Positions 33,471 to 44,522 are shown, counted from the stretch's first letter. The stretch: DNA of 64,000 nucleotides from Beutenbergia cavernae DSM 12333 (GCF_000023105.1 NC_012669.1:744001-808000); one strand, 5' to 3'. Made by a program: numbers and translations. The notes: generated by a model from the sequence alone, not told the origin.

Positions 33471-34021
33471 ACGCCGACGACATGGGCGCCGACCTCGAGC
33501 ACGTCCTGCTCACCCCTGACCAGATCGCGGAGCGGCTCGACGCCATGGCCGCGCAGATCGACGAGGACTACGCCGGCCGGGAGCTGCTGCTCGTCGGGGT
33601 CCTCAAGGGCGCCGTCATGGTCATGGCCGACCTGTCGCGGCGGCTCCACACCCCGGTGACGATGGACTGGATGGCCGTCTCGTCGTACGGGTCGGGCACG
33701 AAGTCGTCCGGCGTCGTGCGCATCCTCAAGGACCTCGACACGGACCTGCTCGGCCGTGACGTGCTCGTGGTCGAGGACATCGTGGACTCGGGGCTGACGC
33801 TGTCCTGGCTCGTGGCGAACCTGCGCAGCCGCAAGCCGGCGTCCGTCGAGGTCGCCGCCCTGCTGCGCAAGCCGGAGTCCGCGAAGGTCGACGTCGACCT
33901 GGCGTACGTCGGGTTCGACATCCCGTCGGAGTTCGTGGTCGGGTACGGCCTCGACTACGCGGAGCGCTACCGGACGCTGCCGTTCGTCGGAACGCTCGCG
34001 AAGCACGTCTACACGTCCTGA
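33467..34021 (+). CDS. hpt: Hypoxanthine phosphoribosyltransferase
   Basis: A 184-residue purine salvage enzyme converting hypoxanthine or guanine with PRPP to IMP or GMP. The PRPP-binding motif [11 protein letters not shown] is at residues 101-111, the catalytic flexible loop [11 protein letters not shown] at about 72-82, and LKGAVMV at 46-52. GTG start overlapping the tilS stop. The order tilS-hpt-ftsH is conserved across many Gram-positive bacteria. Confidence 0.96.
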
Positions 34022-34156
34022 CGGCGGGCGAGCGGGTCGTCGTCGCCCTCCTGCGTACTGCCCTGCGCGAACAGATGACGGTTCTCGTGCGTTGGTCGTA
34101 TACCGTCACTGCGTGATGTTCCGAGCGGGAGGGACTGGCCGTACGGCCGCCACGGT

Positions 34157-36211
<2,055 letters not shown>

Positions 36212-36220
36212 GGTTCCGCG

Positions 36221-36823
36221 ATGGCCTCCCCGGCCGGTGACGGTCGCGCCGTCCGCCCGTACGACGCCGCAGGTGTCGAGCGGGCGGTACGCGACCTGCT
36301 GATCGCCATCGGGGAGGACCCGGACCGCGACGGGCTCCGCGAGACCCCCGAGCGCCTCGCCCGCTCCTACGAGGAGATGTTCGCCGGGCTGCACACGGAT
36401 CCCCGTGAGGCGGTTCAGACGTTCTTCGACCTCGAGCACAACGAGCTCGTGATCGTCAGCGACATCGCCGTGTACTCCGTGTGCGAGCACCACCTCCTGC
36501 CGTTCCACGGCGTCGCACACGTCGGGTACATCCCGGCCCCCTCGGGCCACGTGACCGGACTGAGCAAGCTGGCCAGGCTCGTCGAGGCGTACGCCCGCCG
36601 TCCGCAGGTGCAGGAGCGGCTGACCACGCAGATCGCCGACGCGCTGGTCCACGCGCTGGAGCCGCGCGGCGTCGTCGTCGTGCTCGAGTGCGAGCACATG
36701 TGCATGTCGATGCGCGGCGTCCGCAAGCCGGGCGCGAGGACCGTGACCTCGGCCGTGCGCGGCGCCCTGCGCGAGCCGGCGACGCGCGCCGAGGCCATGA
36801 GCCTGATCCGGGGTGCCCGCTAG
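36221..36823 (+). CDS. folE: GTP cyclohydrolase I
   Basis: A 200-residue enzyme catalysing the first step of tetrahydrofolate synthesis, GTP to dihydroneopterin triphosphate. The zinc ligands are Cys88 and His91 in [11 protein letters not shown] and Cys161 in [27 protein letters not shown] is the family signature region. Type I length. First of the folE-folP-folBK run. Confidence 0.97.
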   Translation: MASPAGDGRAVRPYDAAGVERAVRDLLIAIGEDPDRDGLRETPERLARSYEEMFAGLHTDPREAVQTFFDLEHNELVIVSDIAVYSVCEHHLLPFHGVAHVGYIPAPSGHVTGLSKLARLVEAYARRPQVQERLTTQIADALVHALEPRGVVVVLECEHMCMSMRGVRKPGARTVTSAVRGALREPATRAEAMSLIRGAR

Positions 36824-36833
36824 GGTGACGCCC

Positions 36834-37763
36834 GTGCCGACAGCGACGAGCGTGCCGACGGGGCTGGGCGTGCCGGGCGACGCGCGGCGCACGCTCGTCA
36901 TGGGCGTCGTCAACGTCACGCCGGACTCGTTCAGCGACGGCGGCCAGTGGCTCGCCGAGGACGTGGCCGTCGCGCACGGGGGCCGCCTGGTGGACGAGGG
37001 CGCCGACCTGCTCGACGTCGGCGGCGAGTCGACCCGTCCCGGTGCCGAGCGCACGCCCGCCGCCGAGGAGCTGCGCCGGGTGCGCGGCGTCGTCGAGCGC
37101 CTGGCCGCGGCGGGCGCCGTCGTCAGCATCGACACGATGCGCGCTGACGTCGCTCAGGCCTGCGTGGCGGCGGGTGCGGCCGTGGTCAACGACGTGTCCG
37201 GCGGGCAGGCGGACGTCGGGATGCTCGACGCGGTCGCCGCGCTGGGCGTGGACTACGTCGTCGGGCACTGGGACCCGTCCCGCACGCTCACGTCCCGCAC
37301 GCCCGGGGACGTGACCGACGTCGTCGTCGACGACCTGGCCGCACGCCTCGCCGACGCACGCGCCGCAGGGATCGCGCAGGAGCGGCTCGTCGTCGACCCG
37401 TGCCTGGGGTTCGGCAAGGACGCGTCGGCGAACTGGGACCTGCTCGTCCACCTGGCCCGGCTGCGCGAGCTCGGGCACCGGGTGCTGGTCGGCGGCTCGC
37501 GCAAGCGCTTCCTGGGCGAGATCGTGGGTGCGGACCGCGCGCCGCGGGACCGTGACCACGCCACGGCGGCCCTGACCGCCCTGGCCGCCGCGGCCGGGGT
37601 GTGGGCGGTGCGGGTGCACGACGTCGGCCCGTCCGTCGACGCCGCACGCGTCGCGCAGGCGTGGATCCGGGCGGGCGGCACGGCCGGGACCGCCGGCGCC
37701 GCCGGGACTGCCGGCGCCGCCGGGATCGTGGGCCGAACGGGGAAGGAGACACGGGATGGTTGA
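36834..37763 (+). CDS. folP: Dihydropteroate synthase
   Basis: A 309-residue TIM-barrel joining dihydropterin pyrophosphate and p-aminobenzoate; target of sulfonamides. Motifs are MGVVNVTPDSFSDGG (about residues 23-37), GGESTRPGA (about 63-71) and GGSRKRFLGEIVG (late loop). The GTG at 36834 is chosen because AGGGTGA lies 5 bases upstream; GTGs at 36825 and 36813 are in frame. The C-terminus carries a low-complexity Ala/Gly/Thr repeat (AGTAGAAGTAGAAG), coded by a tandem GC-rich DNA repeat. It overlaps folB by 8 bases. Confidence 0.95.
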   Translation: MPTATSVPTGLGVPGDARRTLVMGVVNVTPDSFSDGGQWLAEDVAVAHGGRLVDEGADLLDVGGESTRPGAERTPAAEELRRVRGVVERLAAAGAVVSIDTMRADVAQACVAAGAAVVNDVSGGQADVGMLDAVAALGVDYVVGHWDPSRTLTSRTPGDVTDVVVDDLAARLADARAAGIAQERLVVDPCLGFGKDASANWDLLVHLARLRELGHRVLVGGSRKRFLGEIVGADRAPRDRDHATAALTALAAAAGVWAVRVHDVGPSVDAARVAQAWIRAGGTAGTAGAAGTAGAAGIVGRTGKETRDG

Positions 37764-38874
37764 CCGCATCCGGCTCGCGGGGATCGCCGCGCGCGGGTTC
37801 CACGGCGTGCTGGAGAACGAGCGCACCGAGGGGCAGGCGTTCCTCGCGGACGTGACCCTCTGGCTCGACACGACGGCCGCCGCCGCCAGCGACGACCTCG
37901 CCGACACGGTGAGCTACGCGGACGTCGCCCAGGCCGTCGTCGGCGTCCTCACCGGGCCGCCGGTCGCGCTGCTCGAGACGCTCGCTCAGCGCGTGGCCGA
38001 CGCCGTGCTCGCGTACCCGCTGATCACGTCCGTCGAGGTGACCCTGCACAAGCCCCAGGCGCCGATGCCCGTGCCGGTGGACGACGTCGAGCTGACGGTC
38101 GTGCGGTCCCGGCAGGGTGTCTCGGGCTACCCGAACGCCGGCCCGGTCGCGGCACCCTCCCCGGCGCCGGAGCCCGCGGCCCCGCCCGTGGTGGCGGAAC
38201 CGGCGGCCGCGGCCGCCGTCCCGGTCGCGCCACCGGGCGCACCGATCCCCGACGCCCCGGAGCCCGCCGAGCAGCCGGCGCCCGCGGCACCGCCGGGCGT
38301 GCTGCACGCCCGGCCCGACGAGCCCGTCGGCGTGGTCCTCGCGCTCGGCGGGAACCTCGGCGACGTCCGCGCCACGCTGCGGTCGGCCATCGCCGAGCTC
38401 TCCGCCGTGGACGGGCTCGACATCGAGGCGGTCTCCCCGCTCGCCCGCACCGCCGCCGTCGTCGTCGACGGTGCCGAACCTCAGCCCGACTACCTCAACG
38501 CCGTCGTGCGCGCCACCACCGTGCTGAGCCCGCACGAGCTCCTCGACGTGGCCCACGAGGTCGAGCGCACCTACGGCCGGGAGCGGTCCGGCGAGGCCCC
38601 GTGGCCGCCGCGCACGCTGGACATCGACATCATCGACGTCGAGGGGGTCGTCGCGAGCGACGCGGCGCTCGACCTGCCGCACCCGCGCGCCCACCAGCGC
38701 GCGTTCGTGCTCGTGCCCTGGGCGCAGCTGGACGCGGCGGCGTTCCTCCCCGGCCTCGGCGGCGGGCCGGTCGACGTGCTCGCACAGACCGCGCCGGACC
38801 GCGACGGCGTCCGCTGGCTCGCGCTCGACTGGCTGGCCCCGGGCGACGCGGAGAGGTCCGGCGGCGAGGAGTGA
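37756..38874 (+). CDS. folBK: Bifunctional dihydroneopterin aldolase / HPPK (FolB-FolK fusion)
   Basis: A 372-residue fusion covering two folate steps. Residues 1-118 are FolB (GIAARGFHGVLENER, SYADVAQ, VEVTLHKPQAP). A Pro/Ala/Val-rich linker spans about 130-185. Residues 186-345 are FolK (VLALGGNLGDVRATL, DYLNAVV, RTLDIDIIDV, LPHPRAHQRAFVLVPW). It makes 6-hydroxymethyl-dihydropterin and its pyrophosphate, the FolP substrate. The ATG at 37756 has AAGGAGA upstream and overlaps the folP stop. Confidence 0.95.
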   Translation: MVDRIRLAGIAARGFHGVLENERTEGQAFLADVTLWLDTTAAAASDDLADTVSYADVAQAVVGVLTGPPVALLETLAQRVADAVLAYPLITSVEVTLHKPQAPMPVPVDDVELTVVRSRQGVSGYPNAGPVAAPSPAPEPAAPPVVAEPAAAAAVPVAPPGAPIPDAPEPAEQPAPAAPPGVLHARPDEPVGVVLALGGNLGDVRATLRSAIAELSAVDGLDIEAVSPLARTAAVVVDGAEPQPDYLNAVVRATTVLSPHELLDVAHEVERTYGRERSGEAPWPPRTLDIDIIDVEGVVASDAALDLPHPRAHQRAFVLVPWAQLDAAAFLPGLGGGPVDVLAQTAPDRDGVRWLALDWLAPGDAERSGGEE

Positions 38875-39371
38875 TGGAGCGCACGCGCGCGACGACGCTC
38901 GTCGCCGTCGCCTCGGTGTCGACCGCCGTGTGCCTCATCGCGCTCCGGCTGTGGGAGATGCGCGGCGGCGCCCCGGTACGCGTGCCGCTGCTGCTCGCCG
39001 TCGTGCTCGTGCTCGTGGCCGGTGTCGTGCTCGCGCTCGGGTGGCGCGTGCGCCGCTTCACGCTCGGCCGGGCCGATCTCGAGCCCATCGTTGCGGCCCG
39101 CATCCTCGCTCTCGCCAAGGCGTGCGCCGTCGTCGGCGCCCTCCAGGTCGGCTACCTGCTGGCCCAGCTGCTGCTCGTCGTCGGGCACGTCGAGGCACCC
39201 GAGCCCCGCGCGCAGGCGTGGGCGTGCGGGCTGGGGCTGCTCGGGGCGGGCACGCTCGTGGCGGCGTCCCTGATCGCCGAGTGGTGGTGCCGCGTGCCGA
39301 AGGACGACGACCGGGACGACGACCCTGACGACTCGGGCCCCGAGGACGACATCGGCGTGCATCCCTGGTGA
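38874..39371 (+). CDS. DUF3180 membrane protein
   Basis: A 165-residue protein with four hydrophobic segments (about residues 8-25, 35-55, 77-100 and 118-138), then an Asp-rich tail. This layout and its place right after folK mark it as the actinobacterial DUF3180 family, whose function is unknown. The ATG shares one base with the folBK stop. Confidence 0.88.
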   Translation: MERTRATTLVAVASVSTAVCLIALRLWEMRGGAPVRVPLLLAVVLVLVAGVVLALGWRVRRFTLGRADLEPIVAARILALAKACAVVGALQVGYLLAQLLLVVGHVEAPEPRAQAWACGLGLLGAGTLVAASLIAEWWCRVPKDDDRDDDPDDSGPEDDIGVHPW

Positions 39372-39411
39372 GGAGTTCACCACCGGACGAGTCGCGGGGG
39401 AGAATGGCCGG

Positions 39412-39915
39412 ATGACTTCCACGGACCAGCGCGACGACATCGCCTTCGCGCCGCCCGGCGTCACCTGGCACTCGGTCTCACCGAGGCTCGGCACGGTGCG
39501 GACGCTGCTCTGCGCGATCTGGCTCGGGATCCCGCTCGTCGGCGTCCTGGTGCTGGCCATCGCCGTCGGTGGGTGGACCTGGATCCTGCCCGCCGCACTC
39601 GCGCTCGTCCTGATCTGGGCGTTGTGGCTCGTCCCGCGGCAGGTCCGTGCCATGTCCTACGCCGAGCGGGAGGACGACTTCCTGTTCCGCAAGGGCGTGA
39701 TGTTCCGGTCGCTCGTCGTCGTCCCGTACGGACGCATGCAATACGTCGACGTGTCCAAGGGTCCGCTCGCGCAGCGGTTCCGGATCGCGACCCTGCAGCT
39801 GCACACGGCGTCGGCGAGCACCGACGCCTCGGTGCCCGGGCTCGCGCCGGAGGAGGCCGCGCGCCTGCGTGACCGCCTCACCGCCCGGGGCGAGGCGCGG
39901 CTGGCGGGCCTGTGA
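39412..39915 (+). CDS. PH domain-containing membrane protein (YdbS-like)
   Basis: A 167-residue protein with two transmembrane segments at about 28-50 and 53-70, and a bacterial PH (bPH_2) domain (EDDFLFRKGVMFRSLVVVPYGRMQYVDVSKGPLAQRF region) on the cytosolic side. It forms a pair with the next, larger PH protein, with a 4-base overlap (GTGA). YdbS/YdbT pairs in Bacillus affect envelope stress and bacteriocin sensitivity; here the role is inferred from family only. Confidence 0.88.
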   Translation: MTSTDQRDDIAFAPPGVTWHSVSPRLGTVRTLLCAIWLGIPLVGVLVLAIAVGGWTWILPAALALVLIWALWLVPRQVRAMSYAEREDDFLFRKGVMFRSLVVVPYGRMQYVDVSKGPLAQRFRIATLQLHTASASTDASVPGLAPEEAARLRDRLTARGEARLAGL

Positions 39916-41639
39916 GCCAGCCGCCGCCCACGCCGTCGGCCGGGCCGCCGCACGGTTCGGTCCCGACGCCGGGTCCGTACCCGCCGGCTCCGGGTTCGTA
40001 CCCGCCAGCGCCGGGTCCCGTCCAGCCGGCCTCGGGTCCGTACCCGCCGGCCTCGAGTCCCGTCCCGCCGCCCCCCGGCGCCGTCCCGCCGCCGGGCGGC
40101 GGCCTCGAGGTCGACGCCGCCGGCTGGCGCCGGGTGCACCGCGTGACGCCCCTGCTGAACGCCTGGAAGGTCGCTGCGGCGCTCCTCGCGATCTTCGTGT
40201 GGCAGTACGCACGCGAGCTGTCCGAGCTGGACCTGCCGGGCGTGACGCTCGTGCTCGTGATCGTCGGGGTCATCGTCCTCGGCACCGTGATCGGCCTGGT
40301 GTACTCCTGGCTCGCGTGGCGCCGCCTGACGTTCCGGATCACCGCCGAGGCCGTCGTCATGCACTCGGGCGTGCTGTTCCGCCGTGAGCGCGACGTGCGC
40401 CTCGACCGTGTCCAGGCGGTCGACGTCACCCAGCCGCTGCTGGGCCGGATCTTCGGCTTCGCGGCGCTGAAGATCGAGTCCGCGGGTGGCGCCGAGTCAA
40501 ACATCACGCTCAGCTACCTCACGGAGGACCAGGCTCAGGCGCTCCGGAACGAGATCCTGGCGCGCGCCGCCGGGCTCGAGGTGACGGCCGACGACGCCGG
40601 GCAGGTGGCGCCGGTCCCGCGGGCGCCGGAGCGCGAGGTGCTCGCCGTCGGCCCGGGGATGGTGCTCGGATCGCTCGCGCTGTCCGGCGCGACCATCGCG
40701 TTCGTCCTGCTCTGCGTCGGGGTCGCCGTCGGCGCGATCGCCGTGCGCTCGTGGGGCTTCGTGTTCTCGATCCTCCCGATGCTCCTCGGCTTCGGTGCGT
40801 ACTTCTGGGGCCGGTTCAGCGGCGAGTTCTCGTTCCGGGCCGCGATCTCGCCGGACGGCATCCGGGTCCGGCACGGGCTGCTCGAGCACAAGGCACGCAC
40901 CGTGCCGCCGGGCCGGATCCAGGCGGTGCAGATCCACCAGCCGCCGCTGTGGCGCCTCAAGGACTGGTGGCGCGTGCAGGTCAACATCGCCGCGTACGGG
41001 CCGGCGGGCCAGACGGAGAGCCTGCTGCTCCCCGTCGGCAGCCGGCAGGAGGCGCTGACGGCGTTGTGGCTGGCGCTCCCGGACCTCGGCGACGACGACG
41101 CGGCGACCCTGCTCGACTCCGGGCTCGTCGGGCGGGGCGACGCGGCGGGCTGGACGTCGAGCCCGCGGCGAGCCCGCTGGCTCGACCCGATGGCGTGGCG
41201 GCGCAACGGCTTCCGCATCACGCGCACGGCGCTGCTGCTGCGCGGCGGTTGGCTCTGGCGGACGCTGCAGGTCGTGCCCCACGAGCGCACGCAGTCGCTC
41301 GCCGTCGAGCGCGGTCCGTGGCAGCGCAGGCTGGGCCTGACGTCGTTCGCCGCGCACTCGACGAACGGGCCGGTGCGGCCGCGCGTCGCGCACCTCGACG
41401 CCGCGGTGGCGCTCGAGCTGCTGCTGGAGCAGTCCGAGCGCGCACACACGGCGCGGCAGGCCGCCGGCCCGGAGCAATGGATGCTGCGGGTGGCGCCCGA
41501 CCTCGCGGCCGAGGCTGAGGCGCCGGCGGATCCCGCGGCCGAGGCTGAGGCGCCGGCGGATCCCGCGGCTCCCGCTGAGTCAGACCCCAGCGGCCGAGAC
41601 AGACCCTCCGGAGGGTCTGGGTCGAACGCTCAGGCCTGA
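39912..41639 (+). CDS. PH domain-containing membrane protein (YdbT-like)
   Basis: A 575-residue protein with a Pro-rich N-terminal tail (about 1-65), paired transmembrane segments (about 85-105 and 108-130; 255-275 and 280-300), and three bPH_2 domains (after each pair and at the C-terminus, with motifs RDVRLDRVQAVDVTQPLLGR and GLLEHKARTVPPGRIQAV). GTG start overlapping the previous stop. The last ~40 residues are low complexity, and the final ~22 codons and the stop lie in a 74-bp palindromic element. Function as for the YdbS-like partner. Confidence 0.88.
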   Translation: MSQPPPTPSAGPPHGSVPTPGPYPPAPGSYPPAPGPVQPASGPYPPASSPVPPPPGAVPPPGGGLEVDAAGWRRVHRVTPLLNAWKVAAALLAIFVWQYARELSELDLPGVTLVLVIVGVIVLGTVIGLVYSWLAWRRLTFRITAEAVVMHSGVLFRRERDVRLDRVQAVDVTQPLLGRIFGFAALKIESAGGAESNITLSYLTEDQAQALRNEILARAAGLEVTADDAGQVAPVPRAPEREVLAVGPGMVLGSLALSGATIAFVLLCVGVAVGAIAVRSWGFVFSILPMLLGFGAYFWGRFSGEFSFRAAISPDGIRVRHGLLEHKARTVPPGRIQAVQIHQPPLWRLKDWWRVQVNIAAYGPAGQTESLLLPVGSRQEALTALWLALPDLGDDDAATLLDSGLVGRGDAAGWTSSPRRARWLDPMAWRRNGFRITRTALLLRGGWLWRTLQVVPHERTQSLAVERGPWQRRLGLTSFAAHSTNGPVRPRVAHLDAAVALELLLEQSERAHTARQAAGPEQWMLRVAPDLAAEAEAPADPAAEAEAPADPAAPAESDPSGRDRPSGGSGSNAQA

Positions 41640-41646
41640 CTCGGCG
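41573..41646. repeat. 74-bp degenerate palindromic element at convergent gene ends
   Basis: An inverted repeat centred on CCCTCCGGAGGG, with arms of 37 bases that differ at about nine positions. It is the same length and largely the same sequence as the perfect 74-bp palindrome at 63857-63930. It contains the stop codons of both the YdbT-like gene (41637-41639) and the opposite DUF1684 gene (41630-41632). Confidence 0.85.
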
Positions 41647-42274
41647 CGGCCACCAGCTCGCCGACGCCGATCGGCACGTCCAGCCGGTTGGCGGCGGGGG
41701 CGAGCGGGCACGCCCACTCCGGGTCGTAGGCGCACGACGGCGAGTACGCGAAGTTGAGGTCGAGCACGAGCCGGCCCGCGCCGTCGGTGCCGAGCGACGA
41801 CCCGAGGTCCGCCCCCTTGACCGTGTCGACGACGTACCGGCCGCCACCGAACGTCGACGGGTGCGGGTCGGCGACCGGCACGAAGATCCCGCCCCCGTAG
41901 GCGGCGAGCCACCACACGGCGAGCGGGCCGAGCGGTGTGGGCGCGGTGCCGACCCGGACGAACGCGACGTCGCCGTCGGTCCCGGTCGGGTAGGTCCAGC
42001 GCTCGCCCGCGCCCTCGGGGTCGATCGCGACGTCGAACCGGAGCTCGGGGTCGTACGGGGCCACCGGCCACAGGTCGGCGACGGCGTCCCTCGCCTCCGC
42101 GGGCACGGGGCTGGCCGAGTGCGTGGCCAGCAGGTCGGTGCGACCGCGTGCCCAGGTGCCGTGGGCGGCGGCCGGGTCGTCGTGCGCGAGGAGGCGGACG
42201 CCGGCGTAGAGCCGCGCCGTCCGCCGTCGCCAGTCGAGGACGGACCAGGGGTCGGCGGGTGCGGCGGCGCTCAT
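41630..42274 (-). CDS. DUF1684 family protein
   Basis: A 214-residue beta-rich protein. The late block with AYGGGIFVPVADPHPSTFGGGRYVVDT, KGADLG and LDLNFAYSPSCAYDPEWACPLAP is the DUF1684 signature (that block begins near residue 125). The Cys and Asp residues there suggest a metal or active site, but no activity is established. The start at ATG 42274 (MSAAAP) is chosen; a longer frame lacks conservation. Convergent with the PH gene, and its last codons lie in the palindromic element. Confidence 0.85.
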   Translation of the reverse strand: MSAAAPADPWSVLDWRRRTARLYAGVRLLAHDDPAAAHGTWARGRTDLLATHSASPVPAEARDAVADLWPVAPYDPELRFDVAIDPEGAGERWTYPTGTDGDVAFVRVGTAPTPLGPLAVWWLAAYGGGIFVPVADPHPSTFGGGRYVVDTVKGADLGSSLGTDGAGRLVLDLNFAYSPSCAYDPEWACPLAPAANRLDVPIGVGELVAAPSQA

Positions 42275-42410
42275 CGCTCCACCCTGCCGCATCCGGCCAG
42301 GGCGCGCGGCTGCCCGCGCCGGACCGGTTCCCAGCGAGCTCCCAGGAGCGTCCCGGCCGGAGCCCAGCGCGGGCGTCGATGCTCGGGGCACGACCCGGGA
42401 GGAGCACACG

Positions 42411-42722
42411 ATGGCCGTCACGACGCAGTCGCCCAGCGGATGGTTCACGGCCACGGTGCGCCCGGTGGGCGACCTGGGGCGGGCGGACGCTGTCCGGATG
42501 CACGACGTGCTCGCCGCACTGGCCCCGAGCGCCGACGTCGTGGTGCTCGACCTCGAGGCGGCGAGACTGCGGGGCCGACGCGCCGCGGCGGTCGTCGAGG
42601 AGGCGGCCTCGGAGCTCGCCAGCCGGGGTGGCGCGCTGCTGTGCGTCCACGTGAGCGAGGCGGACGGCCTGGTGCTGGCGCTCTGCGCCCCGACGGCGGT
42701 CTGCCTCGGGCCTCGCGTCTGA
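42411..42722 (+). CDS. Small STAS-like protein
   Basis: A 103-residue protein with an anti-anti-sigma (STAS)-like pattern: beta strand FTATVRPVGDL, helix, VVVLDLEAARLRGRRAAAVVEEA, then GGALLCVHVSEA. The phosphorylatable Ser of SpoIIAA-type proteins is not evident (LRGRRA in its place), so a regulatory switch is doubtful. Good Shine-Dalgarno (GGGAGGAG) before the ATG. It stands alone between a DUF1684 gene and a Nudix gene. Confidence 0.6.
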   Translation: MAVTTQSPSGWFTATVRPVGDLGRADAVRMHDVLAALAPSADVVVLDLEAARLRGRRAAAVVEEAASELASRGGALLCVHVSEADGLVLALCAPTAVCLGPRV

Positions 42723-42800
42723 GGCCGCGTTCGTACCTCGCCGGACCCCGGCTCCGAGCCGAGTGGCCCGCCGAGGCGCCGGCCGCGGTACGGTCCGGGC

Positions 42801-43394
42801 GTGTCGAGTCCTCACCCTGCCGCCCCGTCCGCGCCCGCGAGCTCCGAGCTGGTCGACCGCGTCGTCGCCGACCTCGTCGCCTGGGCGCCGGCCGACACCG
42901 GCCAGGCGGCACTGCGATCGCAGTACCTGGAGTTCGTGGCCGGCTCCGGGGCGGCTGCCGCGCGCCGCGACGGCGGACCCGAGCACCTCACGGCGAGCTG
43001 CTTCGTGTTCTCGCCGGACCGACGTCGCGTGCTCCTCGCGTTCCACCGGAAGGCGCGGTGCTGGCTGCAGCTGGGCGGGCATCTCGAGCCCGGCGACGCG
43101 TCCGGCCTCGACGCGGCGCTGCGCGAGGGCCGGGAGGAGGGCGGGATCGCGGACCTGACGCCGCTCGTCGCGCGACCGGCCGACCTGCACCGGCACACGC
43201 TGGTGGGAGCGTTCGGCGCGTGTCGGGTCCACTGGGACGTCGGCTACGCGGCCCTCGCGCCGGCCGACGCCGTGCCGCACGTCAGCGACGAGAGCGAGGA
43301 CGTCGCGTGGTGGCCCCTCGACGACCTGCCGTCCGGTGTCCCCGCCGACCTGCCGCAGCGGATCAGGCTGATCCTGGCCGAGGTGGCCGTCTGA
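42801..43394 (+). CDS. Nudix hydrolase
   Basis: A 197-residue Nudix protein. The box GHLEPGDASGLDAALREGREEGGI is around residues 93-116; it keeps the catalytic REGREEGG core, but the first Glu of Gx5E is replaced by Ala. ~70 N-terminal residues precede the domain. Substrate unknown. GTG start at 42801, 15 bases between its stop and the convergent neighbour. Confidence 0.85.
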   Translation: MSSPHPAAPSAPASSELVDRVVADLVAWAPADTGQAALRSQYLEFVAGSGAAAARRDGGPEHLTASCFVFSPDRRRVLLAFHRKARCWLQLGGHLEPGDASGLDAALREGREEGGIADLTPLVARPADLHRHTLVGAFGACRVHWDVGYAALAPADAVPHVSDESEDVAWWPLDDLPSGVPADLPQRIRLILAEVAV

Positions 43395-43409
43395 CGAGGG
43401 CGGCGACCG

Positions 43410-44054
43410 TCACATGAACGGTCGAGCCGCCTCGAGGAACGCGCGAGGCTCGTCCGTGTAGAGCCGCACGGTCTCGACCTCGACGGTGCCCGCGCCCAGC
43501 TCCACCGGGATCGCGACGTCGAGGCGGAGCTCGATGTTCGTCTCGTGCTGCATCCGCAGGTGCAGCGTCCGGCCGCCGCCGTCGATGTCGTCCGTGACGC
43601 GAGGCGCCCGACCCTCGACCACGTCCTTGCGCACGGCGACGGAGTGGACGGAGTCCCACGGGATCGTCACATCGACCTCGGTGCCGTGGCGCACCGAGAT
43701 GCCCGCCGGCCCGACGGCGTGAGGGCGCGTGAGGTAGGCGAGCCACAGCCCGGTCATCCACGTGAGGCCCCAGATCCCCACGGCGAGGAGCGGGATCCGG
43801 ACCGGCGGCCACCGGTGCACGAGCAGGTCGACGACGACGACCTCGATCGCCGAGACCACGATGAACGCGATCAGGATCGGCTGCACGAGCCGGTGGTACG
43901 GGAACGCCGTCGACCCCTCCGGGACGCGTGGCCGCCGCAGCGCGAAACGGCCGAGGCTCCGCCAGATCCCGAGCTCCGCCCGCCACGCCCGGCGTGCGAG
44001 GTGACGCACCCGGTGCCAGGCCGTGCGACGCGGCGCCGTCGTCGTCGCGCTCAC
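43410..44054 (-). CDS. Hypothetical membrane protein downstream of marR
   Basis: A 214-residue protein: a basic N-terminus, two transmembrane segments at about residues 62-82 and 92-112, then a ~100-residue beta-rich cytosolic domain (GISVRHGTEVDVTIPWDSV, GGGRTLHLRMQHETNIEL) resembling the bPH/DUF304-like modules seen earlier in the window, though not convincingly. GTG start with a 4-base overlap with the marR stop, so it is in one operon with marR and probably its main target. Confidence 0.7.
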   Translation of the reverse strand: MSATTTAPRRTAWHRVRHLARRAWRAELGIWRSLGRFALRRPRVPEGSTAFPYHRLVQPILIAFIVVSAIEVVVVDLLVHRWPPVRIPLLAVGIWGLTWMTGLWLAYLTRPHAVGPAGISVRHGTEVDVTIPWDSVHSVAVRKDVVEGRAPRVTDDIDGGGRTLHLRMQHETNIELRLDVAIPVELGAGTVEVETVRLYTDEPRAFLEAARPFM

Positions 44055-44488
44055 GTCGGCCGCCCGGCGTCGAACAGGCTCCGCAGCCGATCCGCGACCA
44101 TCGCGAGGTCGCGCTCCAGGCGAGCGAGGTCGCCGGGATCGATCCCCGCCACGAGCTCGTCGGTGAGGATGCGGCGGTCGCGCTGCATCCCGGCGACCAC
44201 CGTCTCTCCGCGGTCGGTGAGGGTGACCAGCGCGATCCGCCGGTCGGAGGGGTGCGGCCGGCGGGCCGCGTGCCCGGAGGCCTCGAGCGCGTCGACGAGG
44301 CCCGTCACGTTGCGCGGGCTGACGTCGAGCGCCGCAGCGAGCGCACGCTGCGGGAGGGGCCCCTCGGCCCCGAGCACCCACAGCAGATGGAGGCGTGCGG
44401 GGGTCAGCCCGTCGGCCTCGAACGTCCGGGCCATGTCGCGCTGGAAGAGGTAGGTGATCTCCAGGAGGCGGTCGAGCACGTCTGGCAT
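44051..44488 (-). CDS. MarR family transcriptional regulator
   Basis: A 145-residue winged-helix regulator. The recognition region is LPQRALAAALDVSPRNVTGLVDALEASGH (about residues 44-72) and the wing HPSDRRIALVTLTDRGE (about 78-94), both typical MarR. The ATG at 44488 is 21 bases downstream of a 13-bp palindrome that is a candidate operator. It is followed by the membrane protein gene. Confidence 0.92.
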   Translation of the reverse strand: MPDVLDRLLEITYLFQRDMARTFEADGLTPARLHLLWVLGAEGPLPQRALAAALDVSPRNVTGLVDALEASGHAARRPHPSDRRIALVTLTDRGETVVAGMQRDRRILTDELVAGIDPGDLARLERDLAMVADRLRSLFDAGRPT

Positions 44489-44509
44489 GACGGTGAAGAT
44501 ACCGCATCA

Positions 44510-44522
44510 TGAAGAGACTTCA
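44510..44522. promoter_or_regulatory. Candidate MarR operator
   Basis: TGAAG-AGA-CTTCA, a perfect 5-bp-arm palindrome 21 bases upstream of the marR start and reaching into the stop of the neighbouring tetR gene. Confidence 0.35.

Noticed and set aside
34076-34108. 7-bp inverted repeat upstream of ftsH as an operator
   Set aside because: Arms are short and 19 bases apart with no known regulator nearby; left as a note in the ftsH entry.
41520-41570. Tandem repeat of GAGGCTGAGGCGCCGGCG as part of the palindrome
   Set aside because: It is a separate in-frame duplication coding AEAEAPADPA in the PH protein tail and ends before the palindrome begins.
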